64,000 bases of DNA from Schaedlerella arabinosiphila (GCF_003885045.1 NZ_RHJS01000002.1:620001-684000), one strand, 5' to 3'; shown: positions 24,562 through 34,255, numbered from the stretch's first letter. The notes: generated by a model not told the origin, from the sequence alone. A program made the numbers and translations.

Positions 24562-26991
24562 ATGCGGTATGAGATCATCAGATGCCAGTTTTCCACAAAG
24601 AAGGAGCAGGGGATGCACCTCCATCAGGATATCGAGATCCTCTATGTGCTGGACGGTTCGCTGGCGATTGAGTATGAGGAGGAAGCCTATTTTCTCGGAA
24701 CCGACCAGTTCATGCTGATCAATTCCAATGTGCGTCATGGGTATCATGCCGTGCCGGACTGCGGGGAGAACCCGGGCAGCGGGAAAGCGGATGAAATCCT
24801 GCTGGGGAGCCTGCTGATAGACAATAAAGTGCTGACGGAGATGTTTGGGGGAGAGCAACAGTTTTTTTGGTGCAATTCTGCCCAGGAGCAGTCGGAGAGC
24901 TACGAAAAAATGCGCTATTTCATCCGGCAGGTATTCAACTATTACCAGACCACGGAAGGCCAGGGGATCGCGCTCAAAAACAGCGTTTATTATCAGCTTA
25001 TCTACCTGATCACGACGGATTTTATCGTGAAAAAGGGGATGAGGAAATTTGAATCCCTGCGAGGAATCCGGGACGAGCGGATGAATGAGATCCTCAGCTA
25101 TCTGATGATGAACTACCGGGAGCCGATCACCTTGAAGGAACTGGCGGACCGCCTGTTTTTGTCTCATACATACCTGTCCAAATACATCAAAAACAATTTT
25201 GGGATGAGTTTTTTAAAGCTTCTGAACAATATCCGGCTGGATCATGCAGTGAGCGACCTGCTGTACACGGATAAGACCATACTCAAGATCGCCATGGACA
25301 GCGGTTTCCCAAACCAGGCCGGGCTGAACCATGCGTTCCGGGAATGCTATCATACCACGCCGGCAGAATACCGGGAGCAGATGGCGGAAAAGCTGGACCG
25401 GGGAGAGCAGGAGGACAGCAGCCAGGTCAGGGAAAAGGTCGAACAGTATCTGACCTCCAACCTGGTCAGGACTTCGGAGGCTGCGGATTCCATCGTACAG
25501 GAAATGGAGATCGACACAACCCAAAAAGAGGAGATAAAACGGAGCTGGTGCCGGATCATCAATGTGGGCGCGGCATCGGACCTGCTGCGTTTCGATGTCA
25601 GGGAACAGCTCCGCTACATCAAGGAACAGCTTCATTTTGAATATGTACGGTTCTGGGACATTCTCACCGACGAGGTGATGATTGAGCTGAAGGAAAAAAA
25701 CTCCCGGTACAATTTCAAGCTCATTGACCAGATCTTTGATTTTTTGATGGAAATCGGCGTGAAGCCGCATGTGGAGCTGGGATTTAAAGGGAAGGACTTT
25801 TTCGTGGAAAAGGTGGGGCTCAAGATGCTCAGCCAGAATATGGAAAATCAGATCATGCTGCTGGAGAAAAACAGGGTGCTTCTGGAGGAACTGATCCGCC
25901 ACCTGACAAAACGCTATGGAATCAGCACCGTGGAGCAGTGGTATTTTGAACTGGAGCAGAATGCGGTTGTCCAGAAACGGGTGCCCATCGGCCATTACTT
26001 TGAAGCCTTCGACGCCATCGCGGAGATTTTCCGAAATTACGTCCCCAATGTGAAACTGGGAGGGGCGGGGTTTTGTATGAACTATGTGGGGGAGGAGCTG
26101 CCCGGGATCATTGCGGAGTGGGCCAAAAGAAAGCACCATCCGGATTTTATTTCCATCTATTCCTACCCTTATCTGGTAAAGGAACATCTGCTGGACGCGG
26201 GAAGGAATCCCTACGCTCCGGACGAGGATTATCTGTATCACCAGATACGGGCCGCGAAGCAGGTGATCCGGGAGGCCGGGTTTGAGATTCCGGAATTTTT
26301 CGTGACGGAGTGGAGCTCCACCCTTTCCAACCGGAACTGCCTCAACGACGGCTGCTTTAAAAGCGCCTATATTATGAAAAATCTGATTCAGAATTACAAT
26401 GAAGCGGATGCCATCGCATACTGGGTCGCCACCGACATTTTTGCCGAAAGGATTGACACGGATCATCTCCTGTTCGGCGGCTGCGGGCTGCTCAGCAGGG
26501 ACGGAATCCGCAAACCGGCCTTTTTCGCATTCAGCCATCTGAACCACATGGAACACTATTTTCTGGGAAAAAGCAGGAACGCCATCGTATCCGGCGACGG
26601 AAAGGGACTTTTTTACATATGCTGCCACAATTACAAGCATTTTAATTTCCGGTACTACTCCCAGGACGAGAACCAGATTGAGGTTGAGCAGCAGCCACGC
26701 CTGTTTACGGATCATGAGGCCATCCAGATGAGTTTTAAGCTGCACCCGGTCAACAATGGGATATATCAGGTGAAGGTCTATTCGGTGAACCAGGAAAATG
26801 GAAATGTGCAGGACGCATGGAGGAAACTGGCCTACTTCAACGCCCTTTCCGTGATCGAGATCCAATATCTGCAGACCGCCTGCCAGCCGGCGCTTACCAT
26901 CCACAAGGCGGAGGCGTATGACCATACGCTGGTGGTGGAAACACGCCTGGCGGCCCAGGAGATCCAGGGAATCGTGATCGCGGAGCTGTGA
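24562..26991 (+). CDS. AraC-family regulator fused to a GH39-like domain
   Basis: The 809-residue protein has an N-terminal cupin sensor (MHLHQDIEILYVLDGSL), two AraC helix-turn-helix motifs (about 170-270: PITLKELADRLFLSHTYLSKYIK, then DSGFPNQAGLNHAFRECYHTTPAEYR) and a large C-terminal domain related to GH39 beta-xylosidases. The GH39 nucleophile segment is kept (FFVTEWSST, Glu583), but the acid/base motif expected as W-N-E-P reads E-Q-N-A (465-468), so catalysis is doubtful and the domain is more likely a sugar sensor. It is followed by GH3 and GH43 genes, which it presumably controls. GH39 assignment is by motif memory. Confidence 0.83.
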   Translation: MRYEIIRCQFSTKKEQGMHLHQDIEILYVLDGSLAIEYEEEAYFLGTDQFMLINSNVRHGYHAVPDCGENPGSGKADEILLGSLLIDNKVLTEMFGGEQQFFWCNSAQEQSESYEKMRYFIRQVFNYYQTTEGQGIALKNSVYYQLIYLITTDFIVKKGMRKFESLRGIRDERMNEILSYLMMNYREPITLKELADRLFLSHTYLSKYIKNNFGMSFLKLLNNIRLDHAVSDLLYTDKTILKIAMDSGFPNQAGLNHAFRECYHTTPAEYREQMAEKLDRGEQEDSSQVREKVEQYLTSNLVRTSEAADSIVQEMEIDTTQKEEIKRSWCRIINVGAASDLLRFDVREQLRYIKEQLHFEYVRFWDILTDEVMIELKEKNSRYNFKLIDQIFDFLMEIGVKPHVELGFKGKDFFVEKVGLKMLSQNMENQIMLLEKNRVLLEELIRHLTKRYGISTVEQWYFELEQNAVVQKRVPIGHYFEAFDAIAEIFRNYVPNVKLGGAGFCMNYVGEELPGIIAEWAKRKHHPDFISIYSYPYLVKEHLLDAGRNPYAPDEDYLYHQIRAAKQVIREAGFEIPEFFVTEWSSTLSNRNCLNDGCFKSAYIMKNLIQNYNEADAIAYWVATDIFAERIDTDHLLFGGCGLLSRDGIRKPAFFAFSHLNHMEHYFLGKSRNAIVSGDGKGLFYICCHNYKHFNFRYYSQDENQIEVEQQPRLFTDHEAIQMSFKLHPVNNGIYQVKVYSVNQENGNVQDAWRKLAYFNALSVIEIQYLQTACQPALTIHKAEAYDHTLVVETRLAAQEIQGIVIAEL

Positions 26992-27040
26992 CGTCGGCGG
27001 ACCACGGGCCGGTGAGGGCAAAAAACGAATATTATATTTT

Positions 27041-27089
27041 AACCTTTGCCCATGGAAAATGGAATTTCAGGCGGCAAAGGTTATTTTTA
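27041..27089 (+). terminator. Terminator of the AraC-GH39 gene
   Basis: AACCTTTGCC (27041-27050) pairs with GGCAAAGGTT (27073-27082), followed by ATTTTTA. A second, bulged hairpin (AAATCCG...CGGATTT, 27106-27135) follows and could act as an attenuator ahead of the GH3 gene. Confidence 0.78.
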
Positions 27090-27250
27090 TAGGAAGAAAA
27101 GCGTAAAATCCGACAGGTTTTCTGCCTGCGGATTTATTACAATACAGGTAAGGATCGAGGACGGCAGCGGGGAGTATGCGCGGCAGATGAGGGGCGCGGC
27201 CTGCTGTACCGGACTGTGAATAGTCATATAAAAAGAGAGGAGCAGGAAAA

Positions 27251-29464
27251 ATGAAATTGACAGAACAGCAGAAGAACCGGGTGGAGGATTTGTTGTCCAG
27301 GATGACCCTGGAGGAAAAGATCGGGCAGATGAACTTGGAATCGCCGTCAATTGTTGGCGGGTTTGATGTTCCCTTCGAGGAATTGATTGAGATGATGACA
27401 GACGGAAGGATTTCCCAGGAGGAATTTCAGAAGATCATGTCCACGGCCACCCGGGATTTTCATGAGGAAGATATCCGTGCCGGGCTGGTTGGGGCCATGA
27501 TGGGGGATGATCCGGTGAAGGCCAACGAGCTGCAGAAAATCGCGGTGGAGGAGAGCCGGCTTGGAATCCCGCTGATCATGGGATTTGACGTGATCCACGG
27601 GCTGCGCACCGTGTATCCCATCGCCATCGCGGAGGCGGGCACATTTGACGAAGAACTGTTTGAGCGTACCGCCGGGATCGCTGCAAAGGAATCCAGGGCC
27701 CACGGGATCGGATGGAATTTTGCCCCCATGATCGACGTGGCGAGGGACTGCCGCTGGGGGCGGGTGTCGGAAGGCCCGGGGGAGGATGCGTACCTGGCGT
27801 CCCGATTTGCAAGGGCCAAGATCCGGGGATTGCAGAATGACCGGACTTCTTCGGAAAACTACGTGGCGGCTTGCTTAAAGCATTATGTGGCATACAGTGC
27901 CTGCGAATCCGGGAGGGATTACAACACCACCAGCATGTCCATTTCTCAATTGCACAATGTGTATCTTCCTCCTTTTAAAGCGGCGGTGGAGGAGGGCGCG
28001 GCAAGCGCCATGGCGTCCTTCAACGACCTGAACGGCGTGCCCTGTACAGTGAATCCCTATACCCTCCGGGAACTCTTAAAGGGAGCATACGGGATGGACG
28101 GCTTTGTAGTCAGCGACGCCAACGGGATCAAGGAATGTGTGACCCATGGGATCGCAGAGGACGACAGGGACGCGGGGATCCAGTCGGCCAATGCGGGGCT
28201 GGACATGGACATGGGTACCCATATTTACAAGGATTATCTGAAAGAAGCAGTTGAAAGCGGCGCGGTTTCCATGGAGGTATTGGATGACGCGGTGCGCAGG
28301 ATCCTTTCCGTGAAAATGTGGCTGGGCCTGTTTGAGAACCCTTATGTACCGGAGGCGTCCATCGCCGGGTACGCGGGAAAAATTCCGGAACAGCATGCGG
28401 AGGTGGCTCTGGAAGCGGCGAAAAAATCCATCGTCCTTCTGAAAAACGAGGGAAATGTGCTTCCGCTCTCGAAAAAGCAGAAGATCAGTCTGGTGGGGAC
28501 CCTGGCGGCCAGCGAGGAGGAGATCATCGGAGCCTGGGCCATGAGCTGGAGGAATGAGGACTGTGTGTCCATCCTGGAAGGGCTGAAAAACAGCGGGGCA
28601 GATGTAAGCTATTATCCCTGCGGCGGGCCTGAGGGGGAGATCAATCCGGACGAGATCGCGAAAGCCTGCGGCGAAGGGGATGTGGTCGTTGCGGTCGTGG
28701 GAGAGCTGGTGAGCATGTCGGGAGAGGCATCCTCCAAGGCCAATGTGGAGCTTCCGGGAAAACAGCGGGAAATGCTTTCCCTTCTGCTGGAAAAGACCCG
28801 TGCAGCAGGAAAGAAGCTGGTGACTGTGCTGATGAACGGACGTCCCCTGGCCCTGGGCTGGGAGGAGGAACATCTTCCGGTTCTGGTGGAGGCATGGCAT
28901 CTGGGCGTGCAGATGGGAAATGCGGTGGCGGCGGTGCTGACAGGCGAGGAGAACCCCAGCGGGAAGCTGGCTTCCTCCTTCCCTTCCGTGAACGGCCAGT
29001 GCCCCATCTACTACAGCCACCCCAATACCGGAAGGCCGGGAAGCAAGAGCAAGTTTACGTCCCGTTACCTGGACGCGCCCTTTGACGCCCTGTTCCCCTT
29101 TGGTTACGGGCTGAGCTATACCACATTTGCATATTCAGAACTGAAGTCGGAGGAGGACAAGGACTGTCTCCGTGTGTCTGTCCGGGTAAAAAATACAGGG
29201 GACAGAAAGGGAACCGAGGTGGTTCAGCTCTATATGCAGGACGTGACGGCAAGCCTGGTGCGCCCGGTGAAGGAGCTCAAAGGGTTTTCCAGGGTAGAGC
29301 TGGAAGCCGGGGAAGAGCGGACGGTGAACCTGGAACTGAAGAAGCAGGATATGGGATTTTATAACAACCAGGGAGAATATGTGCTGGAGGACGGGCTGTT
29401 CCGGATCTATGCGGGAGGAAATTCCAGAGACTGCCTGTGTGCGGAAATCCGGGTGAACTTTTAG
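27251..29464 (+). CDS. GH3 family beta-glycosidase
   Basis: The 737-residue protein has the full GH3 architecture: N-terminal TIM-like domain (MTLEEKIGQMNLE; KHYVAYSACESGRDYN), the catalytic nucleophile Asp289 in GFVVSDANGIKE, an alpha/beta sandwich (KKSIVLLKNEGNVLPLSKKQ; VAVVGELVSMSGEA) and a C-terminal fibronectin-III-like domain (DAPFDALFPFGYGLSYTTFAYSEL onward). No signal peptide is seen, so it is cytoplasmic and would cleave imported oligosaccharides such as cello- or xylo-oligomers. It lies downstream of the AraC-GH39 regulator and 78 bases before the GH43 gene. A GAGAGGAGCAGG ribosome site precedes the ATG. Confidence 0.92.
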   Translation: MKLTEQQKNRVEDLLSRMTLEEKIGQMNLESPSIVGGFDVPFEELIEMMTDGRISQEEFQKIMSTATRDFHEEDIRAGLVGAMMGDDPVKANELQKIAVEESRLGIPLIMGFDVIHGLRTVYPIAIAEAGTFDEELFERTAGIAAKESRAHGIGWNFAPMIDVARDCRWGRVSEGPGEDAYLASRFARAKIRGLQNDRTSSENYVAACLKHYVAYSACESGRDYNTTSMSISQLHNVYLPPFKAAVEEGAASAMASFNDLNGVPCTVNPYTLRELLKGAYGMDGFVVSDANGIKECVTHGIAEDDRDAGIQSANAGLDMDMGTHIYKDYLKEAVESGAVSMEVLDDAVRRILSVKMWLGLFENPYVPEASIAGYAGKIPEQHAEVALEAAKKSIVLLKNEGNVLPLSKKQKISLVGTLAASEEEIIGAWAMSWRNEDCVSILEGLKNSGADVSYYPCGGPEGEINPDEIAKACGEGDVVVAVVGELVSMSGEASSKANVELPGKQREMLSLLLEKTRAAGKKLVTVLMNGRPLALGWEEEHLPVLVEAWHLGVQMGNAVAAVLTGEENPSGKLASSFPSVNGQCPIYYSHPNTGRPGSKSKFTSRYLDAPFDALFPFGYGLSYTTFAYSELKSEEDKDCLRVSVRVKNTGDRKGTEVVQLYMQDVTASLVRPVKELKGFSRVELEAGEERTVNLELKKQDMGFYNNQGEYVLEDGLFRIYAGGNSRDCLCAEIRVNF

Positions 29465-29542
29465 AACGTGTATGGGACAGAAGGCGGGCCGGGGGCCTGC
29501 CGCTTCCCGCAGTGAAGATTAGAGAACGAGGAGGAATCACCA

Positions 29543-31288
29543 ATGCAGAAGAAATTAACCAATCCGATCATACCGGGATTTTATCCGGACCCGTCCATCT
29601 GCCGGGTGGGGGAGGACTATTATCTGGCGTGCTCCAGCTTTGAGCTTTGCCCCGGCGTGCCGGTCTTTCACAGCCGGGATCTGGCACACTGGGAGCAGAT
29701 CTGCTATGCCATGACCCCGGAAAATGGATTTCACATGGAGCGGAACAGCGGCGTGGGAGGCGTCATGGCCCCGACGCTTCGCTGCCATGACGGGCTGTTT
29801 TACATCATCAATGCCAATTTCAGCGACAGGGGAAATTATATCGTGACGGCGGAAAATCCAGCCGGCCCGTGGTCTGAGCCCCATTGGCTGGATGACGTTC
29901 CGGGAATCGACGCGTCCCTCTTTTTTGACGACGACGGACAGGCGTATATCCTGGGCACCGGGGACGTGTGGGACAACGGAACCGGCGTCAAGGAGCGGGG
30001 GATCTGGCTTGCAAAATACGATGTGGAGCATTTCCGTATGCTGGGCGAGCCGGTGACGATCTTCAACAGTGCCCTCCGGGTGGGGGCTTCTCCGGAGTCG
30101 CCCCACCTGTACCATGTGGGGGACTATTATTATCTGATCATTGCGGAAGGCGGGACGGAGCATTATCATGCGGTGATGGCGGCAAGGAGCAGGGAGCTGT
30201 TCGGATTTTATGAGGGCAATCCGGCAAACCCGGTGATGACCCACCGGCACATGGGCTTTCAGAGCCCGATTATCAACGTGGGCCACGCGGATCTGGTGGA
30301 GCTGCCGGACGGAAGCTGGTATGCGGTGCTGCTGGCTTCCCGGCTGATCGAGGGGAAATGCAAGAACCTGGGAAGGGAGACGTTTATCTGCCCTGTGGTG
30401 TGGGAGCGGGGCTGGCCACTGTTTAGTCCTGAAACCGGGAAGATAGAGTGGGAATATGACGCGCCCCTCTGCCTGGTTCGGGATGGGGCAGATGGTTTGG
30501 AAGGCAGCGGGGATGCGGCCACAGCCGTAGCCGGGCCGTGGATGGATGGAAACCGGGAGGAAGGCGCAGCTGGAACGCCGGACGAACCAGGCGGTGACGC
30601 CGGAAGCGGGCAGAGCGGGTTCGGTTTGGTCCGGGAGGAGTTTGACAGCGAAACGCTGGATTTCTGCTGGTCGTTCTGGGGAAGGCCGTACCATGATTTC
30701 TATAAGATTGCGGATTCTGCGCTATATCTGAAATGCATCCGTCAGTCTTTGGCAGAGGAGCTGCGCCCTATGACGTTTGACATGGAAAAATCAGAGGCAT
30801 ATGAGACTGCATTTCTGGCGTGCCGCCAGTGCAGCATCCATACGACCGTCACCTGCCAGATGAAATTCCTGCCGACAGGGCAGGAAAGCGCCGGCCTAGC
30901 GGTGGTGCAGGCCATGAACCATCAGTACCATCTGGAACGGGCAAAAAGTCAGGGCAGACAGGTGCTGCGGCTCATGCTGTACACCGCAGACTACAACGTG
31001 CCTCCCTATTTCCCGGGGTTTGCGAGTACGACCTGTGAGCAGGTGATCGCGGAAACGCCGTGGGAGGCAGAGGAGATCGTGCTTCGGCTGGAAATCCGGG
31101 GAGAGCGGTTCAGGGTCTGCTTCGGGGAGACGAGGGACGAGCTCCGGGAGCTCTGCGTTGCGGACGGGGAGCTGATCAATCCGGAAAAGGTGGGATGTAT
31201 GACAGGCACTATGATCGGGATGTATGCAACCGGCAATGGGGAGGACTGCGAAAACTGGGCGGAATTTGGATGGTTTGAGATGGAATAG
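29543..31288 (+). CDS. GH43 family beta-xylosidase/arabinofuranosidase
   Basis: The 581-residue protein has a five-bladed GH43 domain. The three acidic residues are visible as Asp16 (GFYPDPSICR), Asp123 (VPGIDASLFFDD) and Glu185 (GASPESPHLYHV). The C-terminal 200 residues form a concanavalin-like accessory domain (EEFDSETLDFCWSFW onward). The linker between them (about 318-360) is unusually rich in Gly, Ala and Asp (GSGDAATAV, then EEGAAGTPDEPGGDAGSG), longer than usual. It is cytoplasmic with no signal peptide. With GH3 and the AraC-GH39 regulator it makes a small xylan-oligomer utilisation locus. Confidence 0.92.
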   Translation: MQKKLTNPIIPGFYPDPSICRVGEDYYLACSSFELCPGVPVFHSRDLAHWEQICYAMTPENGFHMERNSGVGGVMAPTLRCHDGLFYIINANFSDRGNYIVTAENPAGPWSEPHWLDDVPGIDASLFFDDDGQAYILGTGDVWDNGTGVKERGIWLAKYDVEHFRMLGEPVTIFNSALRVGASPESPHLYHVGDYYYLIIAEGGTEHYHAVMAARSRELFGFYEGNPANPVMTHRHMGFQSPIINVGHADLVELPDGSWYAVLLASRLIEGKCKNLGRETFICPVVWERGWPLFSPETGKIEWEYDAPLCLVRDGADGLEGSGDAATAVAGPWMDGNREEGAAGTPDEPGGDAGSGQSGFGLVREEFDSETLDFCWSFWGRPYHDFYKIADSALYLKCIRQSLAEELRPMTFDMEKSEAYETAFLACRQCSIHTTVTCQMKFLPTGQESAGLAVVQAMNHQYHLERAKSQGRQVLRLMLYTADYNVPPYFPGFASTTCEQVIAETPWEAEEIVLRLEIRGERFRVCFGETRDELRELCVADGELINPEKVGCMTGTMIGMYATGNGEDCENWAEFGWFEME

Positions 31289-31343
31289 GTTTGCGTCCCG
31301 GCCATGCGCGCCGCTGCAGGGCGCGGGTCGGGACAGTAGTATC

Positions 31344-31367
31344 GGGGCTGGATTCCAGCCCCATTTT
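31344..31367 (+). terminator. Terminator after GH43
   Basis: GGGGCTGG (31344-31351) pairs with CCAGCCCC (31355-31362), followed by ATTTTG. The T tract is short. Confidence 0.55.
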
Positions 31368-31398
31368 GCAGCGCATTTTGCCCATTTGATAAATGGGG

Positions 31399-31459
31399 TG
31401 CAATCCGACAACGCATTTGCATTGCAGTAAATCGTACGCAAATGAGCTGTCGGATTGCA
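31399..31459. repeat. Long interrupted palindrome (second repeat family)
   Basis: TGCAATCCGACA (31399-31410) and TGTCGGATTGCA (31448-31459) are perfect inverted repeats with an inner CATTTGC/GCAAATG pair. Its motifs AATCCGACA, TTGCATTGCA and GCCGCACAG recur in the 53-bp insertion at 36747-36799, and GGATTGCAGCCG also occurs near 51172-51183. It is probably a small dispersed element. Confidence 0.55.
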
Positions 31460-31590
31460 GCCGCACAGTTGAAAAAATTTATCAGTGTATCTTGTCTCAG
31501 CGTCTATTGACAAGGCAGAATAATGACGATATATTTATATGGGGAATGCCAAAAAATAGAAGTTCTCCCCAAGTTGAAATTGAGGAGGTT

Positions 31591-33966
31591 ATGAAATTGA
31601 AACAACGTATTCTATCAGTTGCTTTAGCGCTGTGCTTAGTGCTTTCGTCTCAGTCGGCGGCATACGCATGGGACACTCCGGCGCCGGAAGCTGATTATAT
31701 GGAAGAAGCTACATTCGGATTGGATCAACGCGATAGTGTAATCCCGACTCCGACGGAGGTCTATAATGCAATGATTGCACTGAAGGAGCAGGATGCTTAT
31801 AAGGAGGGGACAACTTGGACCAATGATGAACCTTATTCGGACTCAAAGGGATATTACAGGTGGAAAGGTGGAGCTCTTGGTGGGTCAAATATTGTTGCTG
31901 TAGGCTGTGTGGCTTTCGCTTTTATACTCAGCGATGCGGCATTTGGCAACCTTCCGGCTAGGATGTATGAAAGGGACAAATTTAAATATGAGGATATTAA
32001 AGTGGGAGATATCCTTCGGGTAAATAATGATGTCCATACTGTAATCGTACTCGAAGTGAGTGATGTGGGTGTTGTTGTCGCTGAAGGAAATATCTCTACA
32101 GGAGACCACCAAGGTAAAGTACATTGGGGGCGGACAATCTCTAAGGACGAGGTAATGAGCAGCACCAGCCATTATATCACTCGTTACCCGGAAGGCTATG
32201 TTTCACCGGATGATCCCTCTGCCAACGAAATAATTGACAGTGGAACTCTTAATGGAGGACTTTCTTGGAATCTGACGAAGGCAGGTACACTGACCATCAC
32301 CGGCAGCGGTGCTATGCCGGATTACAGCAGTGCTGTAGAACAACCATGGAATGATAAAAGCAGCCAAATTCGGAAGGTTGTTATCGAGAATGGCGTTACC
32401 AGCATCGGTTCCTGCGCTTTTTGGAACTGTGGGGTTCTCGACGTAGAGATTTCTTCAAGTGTGACAATGATTGGTAATAGTGCTTTTCGCGATTCTTCGA
32501 TCATTTCCATGACGATTCCATCCAGCGTAAAAACCATCGGTGATAGTGCTTTCCGTGGGTGTGGGAATCTTAGTTCAGTGACTGTTTCAGAAGGGGTGGA
32601 AACCATTAACCAAAATGCCTTTTATGGCTGTACAAGTCTTACATCCATATTCCTGCCGGCCAGTATTGAAGAGGTGGGGGCTGCGGCATTTTTCCAATGC
32701 ACGAAAATGACAAGCGCCACATTTGCTGCTGGCAGTAAACAGGTGAAGTTGGGCGATAATATATTTACGGGTTGCTACTATTTGATGGATGTAAAACTGC
32801 CTCAGAGTATAGACCGCATTGGTGAAGGGATGTTTCAGAACTGCGGTTTACTTGCCAGAGTAGAAATTCCGCAAGGAGCGGAAAGCATCGGAGGGTCAGC
32901 ATTTGCTTCCTGTACCGGATTGCGCGAAGTTGTAATTCCTGTAAGCGTAACAACGATAGAGATAGCTGCATTTGCCAAATGTTCTCTGACCGATATATAC
33001 TATACCGGCACCGAGGCACAGTGGAACAGCATCAGTAAAATCGGTGATACAGAAGCAGCAGTGTCAAAGGCGACGATACATTATAATTACGTCCCAGAAC
33101 AGCCGACACCGCCCGATCAGCCGAATCCGCCCGCGCCGGATACGGATGAGCCGTTTATTGAGAACGAAACAGGCAAGAATGGCTGGGAAGCCATTAAGAA
33201 TGAAGCTGCAAATGCTTCTGATGGAAAGACGATTGACGTAAATATGAACGGAGTATCCGTTGTACCCGGTTCTGTGCTTGACAGTATGAAAGGAAAGGAC
33301 GTTACGATTTCCTTTGATATGGGAAATGGGATTGTCTGGTCTGTAAACGGCAGGGATGTTACAGCGGATCATGCAAACGATGTGGATTTTTCCGTACAGG
33401 TTGGGACATCGGACATTCCGCAGAATGTGATAAAGAATGTGGCCGGAAATCGTCAGACAGTAGAGCTTAATCTTGCTCACAGCGGTGATTTTGGCTACAG
33501 CGCGGTACTTAAGACCAATGTGGGTGCGGCTCATGCGGGATTATATGCAAACCTGTTCTATTACAATGAAAGAACCCGCAAGCTTGAATTTGTCTCTAAT
33601 GACCAGATAGAAGAAGACGGCACTGCAGAACTGAAGTTTACACATGCATCCAGTTATGTGATTGTGATTGATAATCAGGTCATGGATGATGGAAACGGAG
33701 GCGGCAATGGCGGAGGTAACGGCGGCGGCTCTTCAGGTGGCAACGGAGGAGGTTCTTCCGGCGGCAGCGGCGGCTCTTCAGGAGGCAGCGGAGGAGGTTC
33801 TTCCGGCGGCAACGGCAGCGGCGGCTCTTCAGGAGGCAGCGGCGGATCGTCCTCTCCTGGCGGTAGTTCTGGTGGGACTTCTTCAGGAAATACTGGCGGA
33901 TCTACATCTGCAGGCGGCACCGGAACGCAGGGAACAGACAGACGGTCTCCCATGACCGGTGAATAG
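31591..33966 (+). CDS. Secreted BspA-type leucine-rich-repeat protein with papain-like domain
   Basis: The 791-residue protein starts with a Sec signal peptide (MKLKQRILSVALALCLVLSS, cleavage near AYA-W). Residues 50-205 form a CHAP/NlpC-like module with candidate Cys106 (AVGCVAFAF) and His149 (DVHTVIVLE). From about 215 to 490 are BspA-type LRR_5 repeats (VTSIGSCAFWNC, VKTIGDSAFRGC, VETINQNAFYGC). A beta-rich region follows, then a Gly/Ser-rich stretch of about 80 residues and the ending SPMTGE. That end resembles an LPxTG-like sorting motif but has no hydrophobic helix or basic tail. The start is set by GAGGAGG directly upstream. Surface or secreted adhesin/hydrolase; the partner is unknown. 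Confidence 0.8.
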   Translation: MKLKQRILSVALALCLVLSSQSAAYAWDTPAPEADYMEEATFGLDQRDSVIPTPTEVYNAMIALKEQDAYKEGTTWTNDEPYSDSKGYYRWKGGALGGSNIVAVGCVAFAFILSDAAFGNLPARMYERDKFKYEDIKVGDILRVNNDVHTVIVLEVSDVGVVVAEGNISTGDHQGKVHWGRTISKDEVMSSTSHYITRYPEGYVSPDDPSANEIIDSGTLNGGLSWNLTKAGTLTITGSGAMPDYSSAVEQPWNDKSSQIRKVVIENGVTSIGSCAFWNCGVLDVEISSSVTMIGNSAFRDSSIISMTIPSSVKTIGDSAFRGCGNLSSVTVSEGVETINQNAFYGCTSLTSIFLPASIEEVGAAAFFQCTKMTSATFAAGSKQVKLGDNIFTGCYYLMDVKLPQSIDRIGEGMFQNCGLLARVEIPQGAESIGGSAFASCTGLREVVIPVSVTTIEIAAFAKCSLTDIYYTGTEAQWNSISKIGDTEAAVSKATIHYNYVPEQPTPPDQPNPPAPDTDEPFIENETGKNGWEAIKNEAANASDGKTIDVNMNGVSVVPGSVLDSMKGKDVTISFDMGNGIVWSVNGRDVTADHANDVDFSVQVGTSDIPQNVIKNVAGNRQTVELNLAHSGDFGYSAVLKTNVGAAHAGLYANLFYYNERTRKLEFVSNDQIEEDGTAELKFTHASSYVIVIDNQVMDDGNGGGNGGGNGGGSSGGNGGGSSGGSGGSSGGSGGGSSGGNGSGGSSGGSGGSSSPGGSSGGTSSGNTGGSTSAGGTGTQGTDRRSPMTGE

Positions 33967-34039
33967 GACGCCTTATTCGGCGGATTCAAAAGAAAACAAA
34001 TCAATCAGATTGATCCAAAGGGAATGCTTGTGCCGGGGC

Positions 34040-34187
34040 GGTTACTGTTCACACGGTGCCGTGCACTTGCTGCACGGCGTCCGGCCAATAAAGTAACATT
34101 TGCCATAATATCCAGCCCCTCGCCGAAGGCGACTTAAAATGGGCTGGATACTGTTACTGGAGCACCCGAAGGGTGTGAACAGTAACC
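34040..34187. repeat. MITE copy C, 148 bp, with 6-bp target duplication
   Basis: Perfect 15-bp terminal inverted repeats GGTTACTGTTCACAC and GTGTGAACAGTAACC bound a 148-bp element with inner hairpins GCCGTGCA/TGCACGGC and CCAGCCC.../...GGGCTGG (loop has GCCGAAGGC). CGGGGC directly repeats on both sides (34034-34039 and 34188-34193). No ORF is inside. It is the reference copy for A, B, D and the fragment at 48143. The rest of 33967-34220 shows nothing further. Confidence 0.9.
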
Positions 34188-34225
34188 CGGGGCGCAGGCA
34201 TTTCTTTTTATACCATCGTATTTAC

Positions 34226-34255
34226 TTGACATATTCCGTATCCCCCTGCTATAAT
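34226..34255 (+). promoter_or_regulatory. Promoter of Rpn copy 1
   Basis: TTGACA (34226-34231) and TATAAT (34250-34255) with 18-base spacing. The leader to the start codon is unusually long at about 230 bases. Confidence 0.8.

Noticed and set aside
25213..27021. 602-codon open frame on the minus strand
   Set aside because: It lies wholly opposite the AraC-GH39 gene, whose domains are clear, and shows no family pattern or ribosome site.
33697..33860. Tandem GGC/TCT repeats as a CRISPR-like array
   Set aside because: They are codon repeats in frame within the LRR gene, without spacers.
33675..34004. Proline-rich minus-strand frame
   Set aside because: It is the reverse of the Gly/Ser-rich repeat of the LRR protein; low-complexity coding explains it.
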